Origin: JAFARZ01 sp035651595
GTDB lineage: Bacteria > Actinomycetota > Actinomycetes > Streptosporangiales > Streptosporangiaceae
Assembly: GCA_035651595.1 (NCBI GenBank)
Contig: DASRFJ010000143.1
Coordinates: 1 to 9,528 of the forward strand
Reading direction: 5' to 3'
Length of the DNA stretch: 9,528 nucleotides
Part shown: piece after piece, positions 1 through 7,002 of the stretch
Numbering within the stretch: the first letter of the stretch is position 1
Layout of the letters: every line of letters starts with the position of its first letter
The notes under the pieces: model-generated
What the model saw: the letters and a program-made list of their open reading frames with translations, nothing else
The model's database searches: none
What the model was told of the DNA's origin: nothing
Position numbers and translations under genes: made by a program

Positions 1-11
1 TCGCCTCCGTG

Positions 12-1817
<1,806 letters not shown>

Positions 1818-1825
1818 GCGATGGA

Positions 1826-1831
1826 CTCCTT
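1826..1831 (-). promoter_or_regulatory. Shine-Dalgarno site of glmS
   Basis: On the minus strand AAGGAG lies 8 nt before the glmS ATG, within the 20-nt gap after the upstream small gene. It is the strongest ribosome binding site seen in the window and supports the Cys2 start. Confidence 0.8.
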
Positions 1832-1837
1832 ATCCGT

Positions 1838-2134
1838 TTATCCGTAGACGATGCGACGGAGCTGGCGGTCGGTCAGGTCCGGTGCCCGGAACCTGCGGCA
1901 GGTGAGTTCGGCCGCGATCGCGGGCCAGATCTCGTCGTTCTTGCGGTTCTTGCGGCGAAGCTCGGCGTGACGCCTGCGGACGAAGTCCTCGACGGTCTCG
2001 TCGTAGTATGCGTTGACGTCGGCGACGACCCGTGCCGTGGTCGGCTGCGGCAGCCCGGTGGACGTGGCCAGGTACCGTGCCAGCTCTGGCGGTACTGGTG
2101 CGTTGCCTGGGCCAGCGGGATCGCCTGGGGCCAT
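1838..2134 (-). CDS. Small basic protein of unknown function upstream of glmS
   Basis: I do not recognise a named family for this 98-residue product. It has a Pro/Gly-rich N-terminus (about 1-17), a probably helical middle (18-70) with Asp/Tyr-rich NAYYDETVEDF, and a very basic stretch (RRRHAELRRKNRKN, about 53-66). It ends with RRFRAPDLTDRQLRRIVYG. There is no signal peptide or membrane segment. Codon bias matches its neighbours, and its stop (TAA) lies 20 nt before glmS with the glmS SD in the gap, so the two are very likely one operon. The ATG is the only plausible start; a GAGGT lies just 1 nt before it, unusually close, so initiation may be weak or depend on a short leader. The basic helical character would suit nucleic-acid binding, but that is only a guess. 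Confidence 0.8.
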   Translation of the reverse strand: MAPGDPAGPGNAPVPPELARYLATSTGLPQPTTARVVADVNAYYDETVEDFVRRRHAELRRKNRKNDEIWPAIAAELTCRRFRAPDLTDRQLRRIVYG

Positions 2135-2174
2135 GACCTCAGTATTACCGTGCCCTCCCCGATCTATCCAATTT

Positions 2175-2196
2175 CTCTGCCCGATACCGGGCAGGG
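2175..2196 (-). promoter_or_regulatory. Short hairpin in the leader of the small gene/glmS operon
   Basis: A perfect 7-bp inverted repeat (CTGCCCG / CGGGCAG) with a 4-nt loop can be extended by a wobble pair and one more C-G pair. It ends 40 nt before the ATG of the small gene and is not followed by a T-run on either strand, so it is not a classical terminator. It could be an operator or a leader RNA structure; its function is unproven. Confidence 0.35.
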
Positions 2197-2304
2197 ATCA
2201 TGGAGGTTTCCTGACAGCACCCGCCCGCCTCAGTCCCAGCCGGGCGTCGCCGCGCGATTTGCCGGATTTATTAGGCTATATCCACCTCGCCGCGCCGCCC
2301 TGGA

Positions 2305-2378
2305 TGTCAGAAAAGTGCTCCTTGGTGGAAAAGGCGCCAAATCCGGCGCCTTTTCTAACACACGACACTTTTCTGACA
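2305..2378. repeat. Nested inverted repeat (13-bp outer arms)
   Basis: The outer arms tgtcagaaaagtg (2305-2317) and cacttttctgaca (2366-2378) are perfectly complementary over 13 bp. They enclose a second perfect 11-bp inverted repeat (2328-2338 and 2345-2355). The unpaired segments between the two stems are 10 nt each. The right-hand half also repeats AGAAAAG in both stems when read on the minus strand. The structure could be a dispersed intergenic repeat, a small non-autonomous element or a regulatory RNA/terminator. No second copy is in this window. Confidence 0.7.
2328..2355 (-). terminator. Probable bidirectional intrinsic terminator
   Basis: The arms gaaaaggcgcc and ggcgccttttc form an 11-bp perfect stem with a 6-nt loop. 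An A-run precedes and a T-run follows the GC core on either strand, the form of a bidirectional rho-independent terminator. It lies about 180 bp beyond the P450 stop, so it could end the tetR-P450 transcript before the glmS operon promoter. Confidence 0.5.
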
Positions 2379-2535
2379 AGGAAAGAGATGCTGTGAGTGC
2401 GGAAGCTTCCAGAGTTGCCAATGTGATAACGGTGCCGAGCGTGCGGGCCGGGCGGAGGCGCGCGGCGCACGGGATCGGCGCGCGGGGCGGTCAGGCGCGG
2501 GATGCGCGGGCGGCGGGTTAACGCGCGGGCGAGGG

Positions 2536-3780
2536 TCAGGCGGTTACGGGGAGGCGGAGCGGGCCGCGGATGGTGGTGGCGTTGCGGCGCTTGACGCGGC
2601 CGGTCTGGCGGAGGGCGGGCATACGCTCGGCCAGGACGCGGAACGCGATCGTGGCTTCCAGGCGGGCCAACGGCTGGCCGAGGCAGTAGTGGATGCCGCT
2701 GGAGAAGGCCAGGTGGGGGGCCGGGCGCTCGCGGGTGATGTCGAAAACGGCCGGACGGTCGTAGACCTCGGGGTCGCGGTTAGCCGCGGCGAGCAGGGTG
2801 AGGACCAGCTGGCCCTTGCGGACCTCGTGGCCGGCCAGCTCGACGGGCTCGAGCGCCGTTCTGCTGGTGAGCTGGACCGGTGAGTCGTAGCGCAGGATCT
2901 CCTCGACCGCCTTGGCCGCCAGCCCCGCGGGGTCGTCGCACAGGGCACGCCACTGCTCCGGGTGCGACAGCAGCGCCAGCACGCCGTTGCCGATCAGGTT
3001 GACGGTCGTCTCGAAGCCGGCCACCAGCAGCAGCCCGCACAGCGGCAGCATCTCGCTGGGCTTGACCTGGTCGCCTTCGGCGGCGACGAGGTGGCTGACG
3101 ATGTCGTCGCGGGGTTCGCGGCGGCGCAGCCGGAACAGGTCCTCGAACAGCTGGTTCACCTCGGTGTCGGCCGCCTTCAGCTGCGCGGCGTGCCGCAGCG
3201 AGCTTATGCCGTCGAGCGCGCTGCCGATCACCGCGCCGTACCTGGCGAAATCCGCCGACGCCGTGTCCGGGATGCCCAGCAGTTCGGCGATCACCGCGAT
3301 CGGCAGCGGGCTGGCGAACGCCGAGACCAGGTCGAATTCGCCCGCGGCAGCGGCCCTGTCCAGCAGTTCGCCGACCACCCGCTCGATGCGGTCCGCGTAG
3401 CCGGCCACCGACTTCGGGCTGAACGCGGGGCTGGCGAGCCGGCGCAGCCGGGTGTGATCGGGCAGGTTCATCCCGAGGAACGACAAGTCGAACTCGTCCG
3501 CGCCCGGCGGCGTGTCGTCGTCCGTAGTCACGCCGAACCGCCGGTCCCGGAGCACCGCGTCGCAGATCCGGTGGCTGGTCGTCGCCCAGTCGCCCAGCCG
3601 GGTCGGGGTGAGCGGCCCGCGGGCGCGGAGCTTCTCGTAGCTGGCGTACGGGTTGGTGCGGCCGGGCCGCAGCGAGAGCAGCGCCAGTTCGTCGCGCTTG
3701 ACGTAGCCAGCGTAGGCAACGGCGGCCTTGCCCCGGTAAAGGCCCGTCGCGAACTTGGCGGTCTGGGTGAATGCGCTCAT
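2536..3780 (-). CDS. Cytochrome P450 (CYP140-like)
   Basis: This is a soluble bacterial class I haem monooxygenase that would insert oxygen into an organic substrate using electrons from a separate ferredoxin and reductase, neither encoded nearby. The 414-residue length is normal. In order it shows the C-helix HTRLRRL (109-115), I-helix AGFETT (254-259) with the acid-alcohol pair Glu257-Thr258, ExxR as Glu294-Arg297, NRDP (334-337) and the haem loop FSSGIHYCLG (359-368) with Cys366 as thiolate ligand. The I-helix context (LLVAGFETTVNLIGNG), DSPVQLTSR (299-307) and the LPVT ending resemble mycobacterial CYP140 from memory, so this is a family hint and not a substrate call. The ATG overlaps the TGA of the upstream TetR gene (ATGA), implying translational coupling and shared transcription. 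No truncation or missing key residue was seen. Confidence 0.95.
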   Translation of the reverse strand: MSAFTQTAKFATGLYRGKAAVAYAGYVKRDELALLSLRPGRTNPYASYEKLRARGPLTPTRLGDWATTSHRICDAVLRDRRFGVTTDDDTPPGADEFDLSFLGMNLPDHTRLRRLASPAFSPKSVAGYADRIERVVGELLDRAAAAGEFDLVSAFASPLPIAVIAELLGIPDTASADFARYGAVIGSALDGISSLRHAAQLKAADTEVNQLFEDLFRLRRREPRDDIVSHLVAAEGDQVKPSEMLPLCGLLLVAGFETTVNLIGNGVLALLSHPEQWRALCDDPAGLAAKAVEEILRYDSPVQLTSRTALEPVELAGHEVRKGQLVLTLLAAANRDPEVYDRPAVFDITRERPAPHLAFSSGIHYCLGQPLARLEATIAFRVLAERMPALRQTGRVKRRNATTIRGPLRLPVTA

Positions 3781-4349
3781 AACGGTGCTCCGATGCCGCG
3801 CAGGAAGGTACGAAGGACACGGTCGGGCGCCTCCCGCGGGGCCAGCTCACCGCTGGCCACGGACTCGGCGCCCACGTAGACCAGCGCGTGGAAGGCCGAG
3901 AGCAACCACCAGCCGGGCACGTCGGCGGCGAGGACGCCGTGCTCCTGGGCGCGGCCCAGCAGCTCGCCGACCCTTGCCTCGACGGTGCGGAAGCGCTGTT
4001 TTATCTCCTCGTCGTGGTCGAACGAGGGAGTCCGCCACAGGAACGCGAGCTGCGGGCCGATGGGGATCATCGCGGCGGCCAGCGCGCGCAGCGCGTCGTG
4101 CGCGTCGGGGCCGGCCACGCCGTGGCCGGAGGCCCAGGCCAATTCGGCACCGTCGACGGCCTGTTCCCACAGGTCGAGCGCGCGGAAGCCGACAGCGCGG
4201 ATCAGTTCGTCCCGGGTCGCGTACTGCTTGTGCAGCGTGGTCCGGCCGATGCCCGCGGCCTCGGCGACTTCGGCGAGCGACGCGGACGGATCTGCCACGA
4301 GCACTTCGGCCACCACGTCGAGCAACGATGGCCGGGCACGAACAATCAT
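3777..4349 (-). CDS. TetR-family transcriptional regulator
   Basis: This is a probable ligand-responsive repressor. With the ATG at 4349 the product is 190 residues. The N-terminal helix-turn-helix (about 24-46, SLAEVAEAAGIGRTTLHKQY followed by ATRDELI) is typical of TetR proteins. The rest is a helical ligand-binding/dimerisation domain with a hydrophobic C-terminal part (PGWWLLSAFHALVYV). A longer frame begins at a TTG at 4385 but would run through the operator and predicted promoter, so the ATG is preferred. The stop overlaps the P450 start by 4 nt, so the two form an operon, and the gene diverges from the amidohydrolase. It likely represses its own operon and perhaps the amidohydrolase; the ligand is unknown, plausibly a substrate or product of the two enzymes. 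Confidence 0.9.
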   Translation of the reverse strand: MIVRARPSLLDVVAEVLVADPSASLAEVAEAAGIGRTTLHKQYATRDELIRAVGFRALDLWEQAVDGAELAWASGHGVAGPDAHDALRALAAAMIPIGPQLAFLWRTPSFDHDEEIKQRFRTVEARVGELLGRAQEHGVLAADVPGWWLLSAFHALVYVGAESVASGELAPREAPDRVLRTFLRGIGAPL

Positions 4350-4366
4350 GTTCAGTACAGTACATG
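4347..4366. promoter_or_regulatory. Candidate TetR operator (20-bp dyad)
   Basis: The sequence matches its own reverse complement at 16 of 20 positions: CATGT n C n GTAC n G n ACATG, with four mismatched positions (6, 8, 13, 15). It lies in the divergent region, directly at the regulator's start codon and over its predicted -10. Such a site is expected for an autoregulating TetR repressor; binding is inferred. Confidence 0.6.
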
Positions 4367-4385
4367 TTCGTTTCGTTCGAAACAA
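4357..4385 (-). promoter_or_regulatory. Predicted tetR-P450 promoter, possibly leaderless
   Basis: On the minus strand TTGTTT (4385-4380) and TACTGT (4362-4357) are separated by exactly 17 nt, a weak but well-spaced -35/-10 pair. The predicted transcription start falls at about 4350-4349, at the ATG itself, so the mRNA may be leaderless. This agrees with the lack of a ribosome binding site. The -10 lies within the 20-bp dyad. Confidence 0.4.
4370..4383. promoter_or_regulatory. Second dyad in the divergent promoter region
   Basis: GTTTCG and CGAAAC are perfect 6-bp arms around a TT spacer, and the centre contains TTCGAA. It lies 3 bp from the 20-bp dyad and overlaps the predicted -35 of tetR. 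It could be a second regulator site or chance symmetry in a short AT-richer segment. Confidence 0.35.
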
Positions 4386-4414
4386 TAGCGTCTTGCGATG
4401 CGGCGTGCGATCAT

Positions 4415-4420
4415 GAGGGG
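4415..4420 (+). promoter_or_regulatory. Purine-rich ribosome binding site abutting the amidohydrolase ATG
   Basis: GAGGGG directly touches the ATG at 4421 with no spacer, closer than usual. It still favours this ATG over an in-frame ATG at 4364, which lies within the operator and has no SD. Translation efficiency from this start is uncertain. Confidence 0.4.
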
Positions 4421-5692
4421 ATGTCCCTCACTGACGACGCGGCGAAGATCGCCGCAGACATCGCCGAGCTGCGCCACGCCATCCACCGCGAACCGGAGAT
4501 CGGCCTGGACCTCCCCAAGACCCAGCACAAGATCCTCGGCGCGCTCGACGGGCTTCCGCTCGAGGTCAGCACCGGTCAGGGCCTCAGCTCGGTGACCGCG
4601 GTGCTGCGCGGGGGCAAGCCAGGCCCGGCGGTTCTGCTGCGCGGGGACATGGACGCGCTGCCGATCACCGAGGCGACCGGCGTGGACTACGCGTCCCGGC
4701 ACGACGGCGTCATGCACGCGTGCGGGCACGATCTGCACGTGGCGATGCTGGCCGGTGCGGCGCGGCTGCTCAGCGCCCGCAAGGCTGACATCCCCGGCAC
4801 CGTGGTGTTCATGTTCCAGCCCGGCGAGGAGGGCCACGCCGGCGCCCGGCACATGATCGATGAGGGAGTGCTCGACGCGGCCGGCGAGCGGGTCGCCGCG
4901 GCGTACGCACTGCACGTCACGTCCACCAAGCTGCCGCTCGGCACGTTTTCCACCCGGCCTGGCCCGATGCTCGCCGCCGCCGACCAGATCACGGTCACCG
5001 TGCGCGGCAGGGGCGGGCACGCCTCCCAGCCGCACCGCGCGCTCGACCCGATCCCGGCGGCCTGCGAGATGGTCATCGCGCTCCAGACGATGGCCACCAG
5101 GAAGTTCGACGTGTTCGACCCGGTGGTGGTGACCGTGGGCAGTTTCCACGCCGGGACGACCGACAACGTGATCCCCGACGAGGCCACGTTCCTCGGCACC
5201 GCCCGGTCCTTCAGCCGTGAGTCACGTGAAAGGTTGCGAGAACTGGTACCACAGCTCGTTAGAAATATAGGAGAGTCGCACGGGCTGGAGGTTGCGGCTG
5301 AATATTCCACCGAATACCCGGTGACCATCAACGACGCGGTCGAAGCGGCGTTCTCGGCGGCGACGGCGGAGGAGCTGTTCGGGGCGGCGCGCAACGAGCT
5401 GGCCGCGAACCCGATCACCGGCGCGGAGGACTTCTCGTTCGTGCTCGAGCAGGTGCCCGGCGCGTTCCTCATGCTCGGCGCGTGCCCGCCGGAGCGGGAC
5501 CCGGAGACGGCGCCGTCGAACCACTCCGCTTACGCGATGTTCGACGACGCCGTGCTGCCGGACGGTGCCGCGATGCTGTGCGAGCTAGCGCTGCGCCGGC
5601 TCGCGCGGTTAGCGCTCACGGGCCAAGCAAGGCGGCCGGGACGACCGCGATGCCGTCCTCCCGACGGTATGCATACCGGCCCGTATAGATGA
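4421..5692 (+). CDS. M20-family amidohydrolase (hippurate hydrolase / N-acyl amino acid hydrolase type)
   Basis: This is a cytoplasmic two-metal hydrolase that cleaves an N-acyl group from an amino acid or similar amide; the substrate cannot be read from sequence. The 423-residue product has IHREPE (21-26), RGDMDALP (74-81), HACGHDLH (99-106) with Cys101 and His103 as probable metal ligands, GEEG (135-138) with catalytic Glu136 and ligand Glu137, YALH (162-165) with His165, GRGGHAS (196-202) in the dimerisation domain, TTDNVIP (246-252), GAEDFS (334-339) and SNHSA (366-370) with His368. The family-like part ends near residue 396. The last ~27 residues are Arg/Pro-rich, include a rare TTA codon (5609-5611) and lie over the antisense of the ATPase gene, so this tail is probably acquired. 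A run of rare codons (AGA AAT ATA GGA, 5261-5272) interrupts otherwise GC-rich coding. It diverges from the TetR-P450 operon and may share its regulator. Confidence 0.93.
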   Translation: MSLTDDAAKIAADIAELRHAIHREPEIGLDLPKTQHKILGALDGLPLEVSTGQGLSSVTAVLRGGKPGPAVLLRGDMDALPITEATGVDYASRHDGVMHACGHDLHVAMLAGAARLLSARKADIPGTVVFMFQPGEEGHAGARHMIDEGVLDAAGERVAAAYALHVTSTKLPLGTFSTRPGPMLAAADQITVTVRGRGGHASQPHRALDPIPAACEMVIALQTMATRKFDVFDPVVVTVGSFHAGTTDNVIPDEATFLGTARSFSRESRERLRELVPQLVRNIGESHGLEVAAEYSTEYPVTINDAVEAAFSAATAEELFGAARNELAANPITGAEDFSFVLEQVPGAFLMLGACPPERDPETAPSNHSAYAMFDDAVLPDGAAMLCELALRRLARLALTGQARRPGRPRCRPPDGMHTGPYR

Positions 5693-6890
5693 CCAGGGCA
5701 TCAAGCAGATCGCTGCCTATTGCATTCCGCAGCCACCGCAGGTGAACGACGTCAGAGTCGGTGATGCTGGCGCTGAGCTTCACCTCCGCCGCGACAACGC
5801 GATGGTCGTCGCGCTCGATGATGAAGTCAACTTCGTGGTCCCCATTGCGTGTTCGCAGATGATGCACAGAGGCTTCTGCCGCTTGACTGTAAACCCGAAG
5901 GTTAAGAGCGACGAGCGACTCGAAGAGCGCACCGAGCAATGTGCCATTCCGGGGTACAGCCGACCGCGGATCATCACCAGAGAGCAGCGAGCCAGCGGTT
6001 GCGCCAAGCAGTCTGGCCGCGAGAGCGGGATCGGCGAGGTGGTGCTTCGGAGCTTGAGCGAGCCTAGACAGACTGCTGCGAGAGGGCAGCCAACCGGGCA
6101 CTGGGTCCAGGAGCCAGATCTGGCTCAGCACGTCGCGATAGCGGATCGTCGTGGTCTTGGCCGGCTTATCCCCATCTCCCGCTGTCGCCGCATCCAGGAT
6201 GACGGAGTACGAAGCGGTCGTCGCCGTCGCGGCGGCGTAGGCAGTAAGCCATGCACGAAGCATCGCGGGCCGTCTGACCAGATGCCCTTGCTCCGGGAAG
6301 TCGTGTTCGACGATCCCAGCGAGATAGCCATCGAGCTGCGCGCGACGGGCCCGTTCTGGCAGTTTCCTGATCGCCGGAAACCCCGAACGTAGCAGCTCTT
6401 CGGTGTAATCGGGCAGCGCGATGTCCGACTGGCCTGCTACCGGGCCGAGTCTGCCGGAAAGGAGATCCCGCACGCTCACCGCAGTGGTGCCGGGCATCCG
6501 TTCTGAAAGACTCATAGGACGCATCCGGACGCGGACAATCCGGCCGGCGCCCGAATGAGTGGGCTCCGTCACCGGGGTCGCGCTTCCGGTGAGCAGGAAC
6601 CGGCCCGGGCTGGGATCGCGATCCACGCTGCGACGGACCCAGTCCCAGACAACCGGGCAACGCTGCCATTCATCGATCAGAACCGGCGCCGGCGCACGAT
6701 CGAGCCGACCCGGATCGGCGGAGAGAAGCTGACGCTGCCCGGGGTCGTCGAGCGCGTAGAAGGTGGTCGAGCGGCGCTGGGCCGTCGCGGTTTTGCCGAC
6801 ACCCCTGGGGCCCTCAATGCTGAGGGCGGCCAGCCCTTCGGAAAGCTCATCGAGCTCTTCGTCCACGATCCGTGGCAGGTAGCCGTCCAC
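5616..6890 (-). CDS. AAA_14 / DUF4143-type ATPase
   Basis: The protein has 424 residues. Its N-terminal P-loop domain (about 15-135) shows Walker A GPRGVGKT (27-34), Walker B VLIDEW (70-75, Asp73-Glu74), LLTGSA (99-104) as sensor strand and MRPMSLSER (123-131). The linker has the family-like RSGFPAI (168-174) and GYLAGIVEHDF (188-198). The C-terminal DUF4143 part has LLGALFESLVALNL (318-331) and a PD-(D/E)xK-like pattern: VDFIIE with Asp355, then AEVK with Glu369 and Lys371. Such proteins are widespread, often multicopy and of unsettled function; nuclease activity is not shown. It starts at GTG, with an in-frame TAG 9 nt upstream and no SD, consistent with a leaderless mRNA. Codon use is visibly less GC-biased than in its neighbours. 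It overlaps the amidohydrolase tail to tail by 77 bp, suggesting horizontal arrival. No partner gene such as an antitoxin, methylase or helicase is present. Confidence 0.88.
   Translation of the reverse strand: MDGYLPRIVDEELDELSEGLAALSIEGPRGVGKTATAQRRSTTFYALDDPGQRQLLSADPGRLDRAPAPVLIDEWQRCPVVWDWVRRSVDRDPSPGRFLLTGSATPVTEPTHSGAGRIVRVRMRPMSLSERMPGTTAVSVRDLLSGRLGPVAGQSDIALPDYTEELLRSGFPAIRKLPERARRAQLDGYLAGIVEHDFPEQGHLVRRPAMLRAWLTAYAAATATTASYSVILDAATAGDGDKPAKTTTIRYRDVLSQIWLLDPVPGWLPSRSSLSRLAQAPKHHLADPALAARLLGATAGSLLSGDDPRSAVPRNGTLLGALFESLVALNLRVYSQAAEASVHHLRTRNGDHEVDFIIERDDHRVVAAEVKLSASITDSDVVHLRWLRNAIGSDLLDALVIYTGRYAYRREDGIAVVPAALLGP
5665..5678. repeat. Perfect 14-bp palindrome CGGTATGCATACCG
   Basis: A perfect palindrome lies within the 77-bp overlap of the convergent amidohydrolase and ATPase genes, where it encodes part of the ATPase C-terminus (GRYAY region). 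It could be chance, or a protein or integration site near the gene junction. Confidence 0.4.
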
Positions 6891-6896
6891 GACAAA

Positions 6897-6905
6897 ACGC
6901 TACCA
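6897..6905 (-). promoter_or_regulatory. Extended -10 element for the ATPase gene
   Basis: On the minus strand TGGTAGCGT reads as TGn plus TAnnnT, an extended -10. The hexamer ends 6 nt before the GTG start at 6890, so transcription would begin at or next to the start codon (leaderless). No good -35 lies 16-18 nt upstream; that position is occupied by the preceding copy of the repeat. Confidence 0.4.
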
Positions 6906-6958
6906 TTCGCAGGCCTCAAACGCTACCATTCGCAGGATCCGCAGGCTACGATTCGCAG
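6899..6958. repeat. Three 14-bp direct repeats at 23-bp period upstream of the ATPase gene
   Basis: gctaccattcgcag occurs at 6899-6912 and 6922-6935, and gctacgattcgcag (one mismatch) at 6945-6958. The start-to-start distance is exactly 23 bp each time, a little over two helical turns. The first two copies share 19 bp (aaacgctaccattcgcagg). The array occupies about half of the 112-bp gap between mdh and the ATPase gene and includes its predicted promoter. It looks like an iterated protein-binding site. Confidence 0.75.
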
Positions 6959-6967
6959 CCCTGCGAA
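6952..6967. promoter_or_regulatory. Inverted TTCGCAG / CTGCGAA pair at the array edge
   Basis: A perfect 7-bp inverted repeat with a 2-bp spacer forms a 16-bp dyad at the promoter-distal end of the repeat array. One arm belongs to the third direct repeat, so the core recognition half-site may be CTGCGAA. The loop is too small for a good terminator hairpin for mdh. Confidence 0.5.
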
Positions 6968-7002
6968 ACCCGGCCGTTGATCAGCTCAGGACGCGCTGGT
7001 AG

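Larger units (their letters stand above)
2135..2535. other. Gene-free region between the P450 gene and the glmS operon
   Basis: No reading frame here has a credible start, codon bias or family signature. It must carry the 3' flank of the P450 operon and the promoter of the 98-codon gene/glmS operon. The part nearest the small gene (2135-2304) holds a hairpin at 2175-2196. The centre holds the nested inverted repeat at 2305-2378. The GC-rich remainder (2379-2535) shows only short GC-rich repeats such as gcgcgggcg. No convincing -35/-10 pair was found for the glmS operon. Confidence 0.7.

Noticed and set aside
1818..1837. glmS ribozyme or riboswitch upstream of glmS
   Set aside because: Only 20 nt separate glmS from the upstream coding gene, and the gap is mostly the ribosome binding site. 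The glmS ribozyme is known mainly from Firmicutes and needs a much longer leader.
2230..2470. Small minus-strand genes across the nested inverted repeat
   Set aside because: They are open only because the region is short and lacks stops. They have no SD, atypical codon use, and their content is dictated by the inverted-repeat arms.
2962..3879. Long open frame on the plus strand opposite the P450 gene
   Set aside because: It runs antisense through the P450 coding region, has no recognisable domain and spans the tetR/P450 boundary. High-GC genes commonly produce such frames.
3755..4420. N-terminal extension of the amidohydrolase through the tetR gene
   Set aside because: The translated extension is Arg/Pro-rich antisense of tetR. 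The family-like protein begins at the ATG at 4421, close to the conserved IHREPE block and just after GAGGGG.
5610..5612. True frameshift in the amidohydrolase with TAG as its real stop
   Set aside because: The TAG sits near the expected end but in another frame. All catalytic motifs are already upstream, so the gene is not called a pseudogene; the idea is kept only as part of the junction finding.
6899..6958. CRISPR-like array
   Set aside because: Units are only 14-19 bp with 4-9 bp between them, just three copies, and no cas genes. The pattern fits an operator array instead.
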